From NCBI GenBank assembly GCA_963678705.1, contig OY783203.1:6696001-6760000 (forward strand): a stretch of DNA of 64,000 nt. The letters are read 5' to 3'. Positions 37,181 to 46,562 of this stretch are shown in pieces (the stretch's first letter is position 1; each line of letters begins with the position of its first letter). This DNA comes from Panorpa germanica. Its lineage: Eukaryota; Arthropoda; Insecta; Mecoptera; Panorpidae. The translations under genes were made by a program, and so were the position numbers. The notes beneath the pieces were generated by a model. It saw nothing but the letters and a program-made list of their open reading frames with translations. It had not been told where the DNA came from and did no database searches.

Positions 37181-37800
37181 TACCGTAAATTTTTAACTCA
37201 GAGAGTAGCGTATTTAATTTGTTAAAGCTAAAGGGATTAAATGGAATACATACGTTTTAAAATTAAAGAAACAATCTTCTCGCATCTGTGCAGTGAAAAT
37301 GTTTTCAACAAGTTAAACATTGCGTAAGTTTGTGTTCGTATAAGTAGAATGTCAAATAAGCAAACAAATAGGTTTGTAACCAGGACCTGTGCTCCGATTG
37401 CATGTAATATGTACATAGTAGAGACTTACACACTAGAGACACGACTGTCTTAACACGAGATGACAACTTGCATAATCAGATTTTATCTTAATACAGACTT
37501 GTCGCTGGTGCGCTCGTTCCACATGTTCCCTTTCTTAATTGTCAGACTTTTCTAACCTAACTTGTTCCTATTTTTTTTAAATTGCAGTTTTAAGCGCATA
37601 ATGTTTAGTTTAACAAATATGATTCGATAATCAATGAGAAATTGACATTTATTTTTGACGCAATGTTTAAATTTTACCAAAAACTATTCAAGTATGTGCC
37701 TCTGTATTTTATCATATTCTGCGCTGAACGCAATGTTGTACATAATAAATGTACTCGGTGCATCAATCCGTGAACGCTGAACCCTCAACACAAAGTGGCC
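37181..37800. other. Intergenic DNA, nothing recognised
   Basis: No supported gene or repeat; a TTGACGCA motif near 37655 foreshadows the repeats at 37804. Confidence 0.35.
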
Positions 37801-37803
37801 AAT

Positions 37804-37866
37804 ATTGACGTCATATTTTGACGCAAGTGTAAACGTTGACGTCATGTTTTGACGCAGGCGTCAAAA
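37804..37866. promoter_or_regulatory. Twin CRE palindromes in a 31-bp repeat
   Basis: Two perfect TGACGTCA palindromes (37806-37813 and 37837-37844) lie exactly 31 bases apart, each followed by a TTTTGACGCA block; a further GGCGTCAAAAA is the inverse of it. TGACGTCA is the consensus for CREB/ATF dimers. Tandem spacing near three helical turns is compatible with co-operative binding. Whether it is active is unknown. Confidence 0.5.
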
Positions 37867-39019
37867 ACAGTGCTGCTAAAACTTTTTCATAGTAAGTAGT
37901 ACCTGGTGGTTGATTAGTTATATTAAACAATCTCATAAACAGAAACTCTATTCCAAATTATTCTTTTTTCTTTTGTTTAGATATTTGTGTTGTTTGTAAT
38001 GAAATACCGTTAAAAGAATGGTTTTCTTGTATCATTGAAAAATTGTGTGAAAAGTAGATTCTATGCAAGGACAATTAGTAAAAGTTCAAACCGTTTTTTA
38101 ATTAATCACAATATTATAGAAGATAATAACATAAAAGGCGTTAAGTTCAGAAACAAAAGTCAATAGTATAGTCAGAAAGTGTCCTGGTTAGTCCACCACT
38201 GTATAAATTATTGATCAGGTTTGTGGTCTAAAAATAAGTTTCTAAATCAGATGTAACACAGATGTATGTATATGTAAACGAATGTCAAAAAGAAAAATCA
38301 AATTTACATATTTTATTATTATCGCAATTTTTAAATTTTGTATTATAGTTACATAGTGTCCACTCTGCTTCTAAAGGAAAACTAAATAACTATATATTTG
38401 ACATTAATTTAACGAAAGGATCTATAAATAATATGCTAGTAGTTTTGCATAGAAAGTGTCTTGTCTTGTAAGAAATTTTCAATTAACAAAAAATTGAATT
38501 ACTAAATTACAAATTTTACTAAATTTATGTTTGAAGTAAAAAGTTAGATTTAAAAGAATTTTTTTTCTTTCTCTTTTTTCTTTCGCATTGTGATCGAGAC
38601 TGTTGAGTACTTGGCTTCAACCATGGTATATACATTATATTCGGGGATTGAGGGAGATAGCGTCTGTCTATTACCATTAAAGAAATATTTGTTGAAAAAG
38701 GATAGCATATACTTTAAACATACTGTCCTGAACGAAATACTTTACAAGTATACAAGTGTAACGGTGAAAAATAAATTTTACTTGTCTAACCGCATCTCGT
38801 ATCTCTCTCACTTTGGAATAAATGAGATGAAAGTGAACTTAAAAAATATATATCCATGTGGGAAAGAAACAGAAATACTTAATGAATGATGTTGGAAAAA
38901 GAAAGAATATTATTATGAAAAACTAACACAAAATCTGTGACAGGTAGAGAACTTGTAAAGCGTTAGAATAGAATTGTACGAGTGACTCGAACTTCACCAA
39001 ATAGGGCACTTCACCAAAT
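37867..39019. other. Intergenic DNA, nothing recognised
   Basis: A 99-codon open frame (38590-38889, +) has no known domain. Its Lys/Tyr/Asn-rich composition fits chance opening in AT-rich DNA. Confidence 0.35.
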
Positions 39020-39112
39020 TGTTTACTGGGCAGGTACTGTGTCTTTGAGTTCGATCCCCGGATCAGATATATATTATCTGGGTTTGGTTGTTATTAAAAT
39101 ATAATATTATGA
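39020..39112 (+). repeat. SINE fragment with good B box
   Basis: GTACTGTGTCTTTGAGTTCG followed by ATCCCCGGATCAG gives GTTCGATCC, a close match to the pol III B box. The body continues as ATTATCTGGGTTTGGTTG and ATTAAAATATAATATTATG. This copy is the best evidence that the family is tRNA-derived. Confidence 0.65.
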
Positions 39113-41013
39113 ATACGGATATTGAAATTCATACTTCTACGGTACAATGATGTATTGATATACATTAAAGTATGATCTTCCTACTGGATCTATCTACTGG
39201 ATATTGCAAATAGTCTGTTCGAGTCTCGGAGAGTCCTTAGTGCATGAGGTCCTTTTACTGTGGTCAATCTCACTGTATGAAGTTAGATCCCACGAACATC
39301 AACAGAAAACTGAAAATCCTATTAGATTTTGATTGGAATAGATATGGAAGTAAATAACAAAATAACTATATTTTTAAAGTCTCAGACTCAGCGGCTGTTC
39401 ATCATTTGAAAACAAAACCTGTTTGGTTAAGTATTTATTATTAAAACGTATAAAACAACAGTATAAAAAAAACTGCAGAACATTTTAAGATACACCATTT
39501 CTTAAAAAAAATATTCGATTAAACTTATTGGTTACTATGCTAGTGGTCCTATTAAGTTAGTTTATTTTTAATGCTCAAGGTTTTTTTTTAACTTTTGGCT
39601 TTTCGGCAAATTTGCTTTATTTATGCTATATAAAAAAATGTTCTGGATCAGGCAGATACACATGGATGTAAAATCGAGAGATTTTATTCAGAACTGTAGT
39701 GTAGTAGGATTCTCTAACTTCAATAATATTTAAGATAAAAACATTGATAATACAGATGTAATATTTCAAAGATGTTTTTTTAGGTCCTTCATACCGTTTT
39801 AGATAAACATATAAAAACATTAATTTTATTTGTATATTAAATATTGTTTAATTTTGTGTATTTAAACTATTTTTGTTTGTTTTTATTTCTTGCTGCTCAA
39901 TCTTAACCTTCATCGCAATGTAGCTATTTGCACATTGTCCTGTCCTGTCTTTTCTCTTCTCCTTGCATGTATTCTCGTTGACATGCTTCATAAAGAACTG
40001 CTTCTACGATGAATTACTAAGCGATGTATTGCTATGCGATAAACTAACATAGAACCGTTCGTGCTATCAGCTAATTGCTTCACCATTGTTGTGAATATAC
40101 ATACCCGTGTGCAGTAAAGTAAAAGTTTTAAAATATATTATTATTCTTTAAGTGTATTAGTTAATTATCTACTATGTATGCATAAAGTATACATACTTTG
40201 ATAATATATTAATAATAATTGGTCATTAATATTAGTAATTGGATTTGATTTCAACGTTCACACAACAACAAGAATATGTGTGCAAAATTTTAATTAATAT
40301 CAGTCATATATTAAAATTTGGTAAATTTGAACCACAATTTAGGTTCACTGATGTGTTTATGTGCACAAGAGGCATCAACCTAGAATCGTAAATGTTTTTC
40401 TGATAAAACAGAAATGATGATTGAAACTGCAGTTTTTGGCCCGGATAATATTCTTATGGGGTTAGAGGTATCTCTTAAGAATGCAACTTTTTGAGGTTAA
40501 TATTGTATAAAAAAATTATTGAACATATAAATTGACAATAAACAGATTTAAATTTGCGGTGAGAGTTACCAAAGTTAGTTACATATTTACAAATGATAGT
40601 AAATGCAACAAATGTCAGAAATCTTTATTTTAATACGATCATAAAAGTCATATACCGAACAGTATTGTGACTAGGCCATTCTCTCGAAGTAGCAAGACTT
40701 ATGTCATTAATCTTCAGTAGAGGTGTATGGCATACTGAGTTTATTGTACTTATATTTGAACCACGAACAACTGCCAATGTTAATGTTCCCAAGTCGTAGT
40801 CCTCGTCAGTCCTCGTAGTCACTGCCTGTCTGGCATTCTAGAACTGGCAATACAACTGACAACTTGAACTTAACGTACATATTTGGTAAATATACATAAG
40901 GCCAGTTGAGGTAGGTCCTGTATAAAGATTTGTGTCGTACATTTAAAAAAAATGTAAATAATAAAAGTTGAAATATTCGTCTCAGCGAATTGACTGATTT
41001 CTTGTTTTCATAT
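39113..41013. other. Intergenic DNA left of the LTR element
   Basis: No gene or repeat supported. The last four bases (ATAT, 41010-41013) are the left copy of the retrotransposon target duplication. Confidence 0.4.
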
Positions 41014-41834
41014 TGTTGTAAGTACGCATAAGTCGTACTTATCCTTCCTATTTTTAATATAAATGTTATTTATTTTATAAGAATTATATTACGTTATCTT
41101 TAATTTTAGTATTAATATTGTAATAAATAATTATTTGTTTTTAGCGCTTGTAAACATTGACTCTGGTCTGTGGAGATTTTATATTGTTTTAATGCTGGTA
41201 ACTCAGTATTGGCATATTGTGATGTGAAATAAATCATTATATATTAATCTGCACGCTAGTCAGAAAGTCAGTCTTCTCCTGAGTCTCAACCAAGTGTTTA
41301 CTAATTGTACTTCGTTCGTACAATACTCCAATTGTAACATCAAAGTATTCAATCGTGAGCACGTTTTAACTATTAATCAAATTATAACACTAGAATTACA
41401 TTTTGTTTTATATCTGACATCTTCATTAATCTAATAAAATACTATTGTAATTAAGTAAGCAGATATAATATTACAACGAATAAATGATATATTTTAATAA
41501 AAGTGTTTGTATTAATAGTAATAAAAAGATACTAATTGTTCAACCGTCGTATGTCGCAACGAGGTTACTTTAGACCGCTCAAGTATTCTCTAATTGCAAC
41601 AATACACCGTCTTAACAAGAATCCTATTAATCATCTGAAGAGACTTAATTCTTATCAACGTGAGTAATTCAAGAAGGTGGATGATCGTCAAACTGAAGAA
41701 TCTACTTCCAGAAACTAGCAACACTGCGTGATGTATTAGCAAGCTGAGTAATCTCCTTTTAGAACGACAATCCGACCTCTTTTTACAACATTGATGTCAG
41801 GTGTAACATCCGCCCTCGAATCTTACTCACAACA
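41014..41834 (+). repeat. 5' LTR
   Basis: 821 bp, TGTTGTAAG... to ...TTACTCACAACA, with terminal inverted hexamers TGTTGT/ACAACA. An 8-bp stem TAAGTACG (41019-41026) / CGTACTTA (41034-41041) lies at the very start. It would carry promoter and poly(A) functions; no convincing TATA box could be singled out in the AT-rich sequence. Confidence 0.95.
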
Positions 41835-41836
41835 AA

Positions 41837-41852
41837 TGGTGTCAGGTGGGGT
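41837..41852 (+). other. Primer-binding site, tRNA-Leu-like
   Basis: Two bases after the LTR, TGGTGTCAGGTGGGG. The first nine bases equal the complement of tRNA-Leu 3' ends (...CTGACACCA); the rest matches with a small gap. This is where a tRNA would prime minus-strand DNA synthesis. Confidence 0.7.
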
Positions 41853-42298
41853 CTCGAAGAGATATTCCTACACATAAATATCCAAGAGGTACGCCCAAAA
41901 TTTTTTTCTATATATTCTACACCTGGATGCAGATCAATTAATCTGGATGCCACTACGCCGATGGATTATTTCCAAAAATTGCCGAAGAGTACGAGATAGA
42001 ACGTCAATTCATCTGTATTTCACATAATTTTTCTACAAGTCCGGTGGATGCAAAACTACAGCCCGCTGAACCAGAAAAAAGAAATCTTTTGCCGCCATGC
42101 GAATGGATGGATGCTTCTAGAACACATGGAATAATCTAAATCGATGTTAATCGTTTCCAGAACACTGCACACAGCTGTGTATAGATCATAATCACTGATA
42201 AGAAAATCTTTAAGTATAATAAGACAGTATCTTTCTTTTTGTATATAATTATTATTATAAATTGATAATTGTATTTTTTTTTATTAATAGCATTATTT

Positions 42299-42570
42299 TT
42301 AACGAGGCTATCATTTTTTTTTAGTATTATATTCAGTACTTTTGAATATTTACTATAATCCAAGCATTTTTTTAGTAGCAACGTTGTTAATGAGGCTATT
42401 GATATTTTTTTTTAGTATTATATTCAATACTTTTGAATATTTGCTATAATCCAAGTATTTTTTTGTAGCATCCTTGTCCATCATTGAAGCTATTAATTTT
42501 TTTATAGTATTATATCCAATACTTTTGCATATTTACTATAATATTTTTTATAATTGTTTCCGCAATTATA
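42299..42570 (+). repeat. Three 91-bp repeats in the element leader
   Basis: The block TAGTATTATATTCA(A/G)TACTTTTG occurs at 42322, 42413 and 42505, intervals 91 and 92, with an AGGCTAT block before and CTATAATCCAAG after it. It sits in the untranslated leader before gag and may be a promoter/enhancer repeat of the element. Confidence 0.85.
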
Positions 42571-42852
42571 CTAATTTATGTTAATATTTTTTTAGAACAA
42601 CATCTTTTTTTGAACGAGAGGGAATTTTGAAAAGGAGAACTAAAGAGCTGAAGCAGTTAGATAGCAGTCTGTTCAATCAGAGAGACTACCTTCCTGTTAC
42701 AACTGCGGTGTCTGAGCCCCATCGGAAATTTCCTGTGAGTTACTGTTTTCGCTAACAATTTTTCCTTGTCAGAATCCTATTTTTCGGAGAGTCGTTTATT
42801 GGTACAAAATAATCTTTAGTCTGTATATTATATATAACTTTAATTAAGTACA

Positions 42853-43830
42853 ATGGCACCGAACGTTCATTCCCTCACATTAGTTGAGAATACAATCAAT
42901 CTAATCAATGAGTTTTCAAAAAATTTAGAAGTCCAATCAACATCCTTAACAATAGTTGAATTAAAAATCAAAAACTTAGATAAAGCTTGGGTTAAATATA
43001 GTAGTATCGTAGAAGCACTGCTTCCAATTCTAAAAAATGAAGAAGCTACGGCTATCGTTAGTAAGTCTATGGAAGTTGAAAGTATTTATGACGACACTCT
43101 TATTTACTTGTTGAATTATAAGCAAACATTTGAGAATGATACACATATTGTAGACGACTCAAAAAGCATAGATTCAATAAAAAATCTGAACTTAAGTCCA
43201 ATGCAACTAACCGTTTTTGATGGAGAATATACTAATTGGCAAAGTTTCATGGAATTATTTACAAATTTAATTCGTAATAATAGCAAACTATCAAACATTG
43301 AAAAAATGCATTATTTAAAATTAAATTTGACAGGAGAACCACTCAAACTCATAAAGAATTATCCTTTAACAAACGATAATTATGAAATTGTTTGGAACAT
43401 CCTTTGTAAACGTTATGACAATAAGGTAGCACTTATTGAAACCTGTTTGAACAATTTAATAAACTACAATGTTATACGTTTAGAATCAGAAACTAATATC
43501 AAAAATTTTTTAGACGAAATTAATGAATCGATTAGAGCATTAACCGAGTTGGGAATATATTCTAATCATTCAGATTTTATTTTTATACATTTTTTAAAGA
43601 CCAAGTTAGATTTTAACACATTAAAGGAATGGGAAAACAGAAATACTTCTGAATTACCAACCCTAAATGATTTTACGAATTTTCTTGAAACACGGTGGCG
43701 CACTCTAGAAAGAAGAAGGCATGTTGAATTTAAAACAGATTCAAGTCATTCTATTTCTAGTAGTGAACCAGTTTCAAGTGAACAATTTGCTAACGAAGTC
43801 GAAACAAAATTTAAAACTTTTTTTTTGTAA
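42853..43830 (+). CDS. gag: Gag-like protein, DUF1759 type
   Basis: 325 codons from ATG in good context (AAGTACAATGGC). A coiled-coil-like N-terminal third is followed at residues 114-200 by LSPMQLTVFDGEYTNWQSF, then an IEKMHYLKLNLTGEPLKLIK motif and NYEIVWNILCKRYDNK. This is the signature of DUF1759, the capsid-like domain usual in BEL/Pao elements and also reported in other retroelements. The frame stops at 43830, just before a zinc knuckle that continues in the next frame, so the expected nucleocapsid end is cut off. The break lies in a run of nine T; one base less there would keep one frame. Confidence 0.85.
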   Translation: MAPNVHSLTLVENTINLINEFSKNLEVQSTSLTIVELKIKNLDKAWVKYSSIVEALLPILKNEEATAIVSKSMEVESIYDDTLIYLLNYKQTFENDTHIVDDSKSIDSIKNLNLSPMQLTVFDGEYTNWQSFMELFTNLIRNNSKLSNIEKMHYLKLNLTGEPLKLIKNYPLTNDNYEIVWNILCKRYDNKVALIETCLNNLINYNVIRLESETNIKNFLDEINESIRALTELGIYSNHSDFIFIHFLKTKLDFNTLKEWENRNTSELPTLNDFTNFLETRWRTLERRRHVEFKTDSSHSISSSEPVSSEQFANEVETKFKTFFL

Positions 43831-45430
43831 CTATTGTAAAAAAAATGGTCATTTAGAGAAATATTGTTTTATCAAGAAGGAAAATGCGGATACGGTATAT
43901 CCTGTCGCGCAAATTAATATTTGTAGGAGAGATACGGTATTTTCAAAACCTTCTGTTTATTGTAAAAGATCGAAACATCTTGAATCTGATGGTCCTCAAG
44001 TATCTTTTACTAAAAATACAAAACAAAATTCACGTTCTTTTTATAATCACCATTTACGTAAATTTAATAGTTTAAATAAAAATATTGAGATTAAAGAAAT
44101 ACAAAATACCAATGATATAACAAATTTTAACTGTAACAATGAAAATGTTATTGACAAGCAAACAGCTGACACTGTTCAATTCAGAATAGTCGCAGCCAAA
44201 GCAAAGACTGTATCATTTTTATTGGACACTGGTTCTCAAATTTCTTTAATTAAACAAAATATTTTAAAAAATAATATCAAAATAGATAGTACATCTAAAG
44301 TGTTATTAAAGGGAATCTCTGAAGGCACGCCTTATACTTTAGGTTCACTAAAAACTTCTATAATTTTAGATAGTTCTAGGTCGAAACATACTTTTCAGGT
44401 TGTGTCAGAGGATTTCCCCATTAAGCATGATGGAATCATAGGTTTAGATATTTTACGTACATTTAAAGCAGTAATTAATTTGGAAACAAACAGCGTACAA
44501 TTCTCACAACATGGCAAAATATTTGAATTACCATTATTGAACATAAACAGTATTATCATAGTTCCAGCACGTACTAGGAAATTAATTCCTATGTCGGGTT
44601 CTACGGTAGGAGTTTGTGTAGCCAAGGAATTGCTACCTGAAGTTTTTTTAGCCAACGCATTAATTAATCCTGTTAATAATACTTTTTATATATCAATAAC
44701 TAATTCCTCAGCAAAAGATGTAATACTTGACAATTTTAAACCAGATATTATTCCAATAAATAAATTTAATTTTTACCATTTTTTGAAAAGAAATCCTAAC
44801 GATCCTAAAAGATCCTTACGACATCTTTTATTTAATAATATAGATTTTTCAAATGTTAATTCAAAATACTTAACAGATTTAATGGAAATCTGTAATAATT
44901 TTAATAACATATTTTTTTTCCCGGTAGATAAGTTATCTTGTGCGAGTGCACTGAGTGACTCACCTAACCCTGTAAACATTAAGCCGCATAGATTATCTCA
45001 TGCGCATAAAGAAATTGTTGAGAAGCATATTCAAGAACTGTTGGCTAACAACGTTATTGAAAAATGCGACTCACAGTTTAACGCACCTCTGTTAATGGTA
45101 CCTAAAAAAGCAGATGTGTCGGGGAACAAACAATTTTGCGTTGTAATCGACTATCGTAAACTTAATGAACAGACGACAAGTGATGTTTATACTTTGCCTC
45201 TCGTACATGACATACTAGACCAATTTAGTGGTGCAAAATATTCTTCTACGATTGATTTAGCTACAAATAAATTTACTAGTAATAAACCAAAATTTAAATT
45301 AAATTTTGATAGAAGGGTCAATTCTTTTTTTTCACCTAGAAAGTATACGGTAGTTAATAGGAATAGATTAAAGAGATTTTGTACCAATCAACAAAACCTT
45401 GACGTGTTAGATGGATTTTGTCAGGGATGA
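43826..45430 (+). pseudogene. pol: Truncated Ty3/gypsy Pol: knuckle, protease, partial RT
   Basis: The open frame from 43721 becomes meaningful at 43826. Order: zinc knuckle CNYCKKNGHLEKYC (CX2CX4HX4C, 43826-43867); aspartic protease with FLLDTGSQIS (Asp codon at 44225) and the flap-end motif IIGLDIL; then gypsy-type reverse transcriptase from about 45020 with NAPLLMVPKKADVSGNKQF, VVIDYRKLNEQT and YSSTIDLA (first catalytic Asp). Directly after this, at about 45262, the sequence jumps to an unrelated C-terminal stretch and stops at 45430. The YxDD active site, RNase H and integrase are missing. A large in-frame deletion is the simplest cause. Confidence 0.9.
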
Positions 45431-45558
45431 TTGTTTTGTGAGGCAGTGTCAACTCTATACGATGGGATCAGAATCGTTGTCGACACTTTGCTTCTCTTTT
45501 TGTTTTTTTCCAGAATTGTAACTCGTATATTTTGTTTTTATACGTGTCCCTTTTTTTT

Positions 45559-45590
45559 GGAAGGGGGTGTTGCGATAGTACGACATCGTC
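45559..45590 (+). other. Second PPT and LTR-start-like copy
   Basis: GGAAGGGGG (45559-45567) followed by TGTTGCGATAGTACG at 45568. This resembles the start of the LTR and lies exactly 100 bases before the real 3' LTR start. It also forms a stem (GATAGTACGA against TCGTCCTATC, one mismatch). It is a diverged duplicate of the PPT/LTR junction. Confidence 0.65.
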
Positions 45591-45656
45591 CTATCTTCCT
45601 TTTTCTTTTTCTTGGAAAGAAACGCATATGTTTGTTTAATATGCGTTCCTTTTTTA

Positions 45657-45667
45657 GGGTTGAAGGG
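45657..45667 (+). other. Polypurine tract before 3' LTR
   Basis: GGGTTGAAGGG immediately before the 3' LTR; primes plus-strand DNA synthesis in LTR elements. It is interrupted by TT and weaker than the copy 100 bases upstream. Confidence 0.65.
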
Positions 45668-46489
45668 TGTTGTAAGTACGCATAAGTCGTACTTATCCTT
45701 CCTATTTTTAATATAAATGTTATTTATTTTATAAGAATTATATTACGTTATCTTTAATTTTAGTATTAATATTGTAATAAATAATTATTTGTTTTTAGCG
45801 CTTGTAAACATTGACTCTGGTCTGTGGAGATTTTATATTGTTTTAATGCTGGTAACTCAGTATTGGCATATTGTGATGTGAAATAAATCATTATATATTA
45901 ATCTGCACGCTAGTCAGAAAGTCAGTCTTCTCCTGAGTCTCAACCAAGTGTTTACTAATTGTACTTCGTTCGTACAATACTCCAATTGTAACATCAAAGT
46001 ATTCAATCGTGAGCACGTTTTAACTATTAATCAAATTATAACACTAGAATTACATTTTGTTTTATATCTGACATCTTCATTAATCTAATAAAATACTATT
46101 GTAATTAAGTAAGCAGATATAATATTACAACGAATAAATGATATATTTTAATAAAAGTGTTTGTATTAATAGTAATAAAAAGATACTAATTGTTCAACCG
46201 TCGTATGTCGCAACGAGGTTACTTTAGACCGCTCAAGTATTCTCTAATTGCAACAATACACCGTCTTAACAATAATCCTGTTATTCATCTTAAAGAAACT
46301 TAATTCTTATCAACGTGAGTAATTCAAGAAGGTGGATGATCGTCAAACTGAAGAATCTACTTCCAGAAACTAGCAACACTGCGTGATGTATTAGCAAGCT
46401 GAGTAATCTCCTTCTAGAACGAGCATCAGACCTCTTTTTACAACATTGATGTCAGGTGTAACATCCGCCCTCGAATCTTACTCACAACA
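45668..46489 (+). repeat. 3' LTR
   Basis: 822 bp, nearly identical to 41014-41834. Differences cluster in the last 230 bases (for example AACAATAATCCTGTTATTCA against AACAAGAATCCTATTAATCA). Ends ACAACA at 46489, then the ATAT duplication. Confidence 0.95.
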
Positions 46490-46538
46490 ATATATTCTGA
46501 ATTTATTTCTCTGACCAGCCGCATTGTTTTTATCTTAC

Positions 46539-46562
46539 CTTTGATAATATACATTATCAAAG
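46539..46562. promoter_or_regulatory. Palindrome of two TCF-like sites
   Basis: CTTTGATAAT and ATTATCAAAG pair as a 10-base inverted repeat around a 4-base loop. CTTTGAT is the TCF/Pangolin core. Two inverted cores could be a Wnt-responsive site, a cruciform or chance. Confidence 0.3.

Larger units (their letters stand above)
41014..46489 (+). mobile_element. Ty3/gypsy-type LTR retrotransposon, internally deleted
   Basis: A 5.5-kb element: 5' LTR, primer-binding site, long leader, gag, truncated pol, polypurine tract and 3' LTR in order. It is flanked by ATAT on both sides (41010-41013 and 46490-46493), fitting a 4-bp target duplication. LTRs begin TGTTGT and end ACAACA. Pol ends inside reverse transcriptase; RNase H and integrase are absent, so it could move only with help. 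LTRs differ at roughly a dozen sites in 821 by eye, suggesting a fairly recent insertion. Confidence 0.93.

Noticed and set aside
45431..45685. Possible env-like frame after pol
   Set aside because: Overlaps the polypurine tract and LTR start, has no signal peptide or fusion motif, and is T-rich low complexity.
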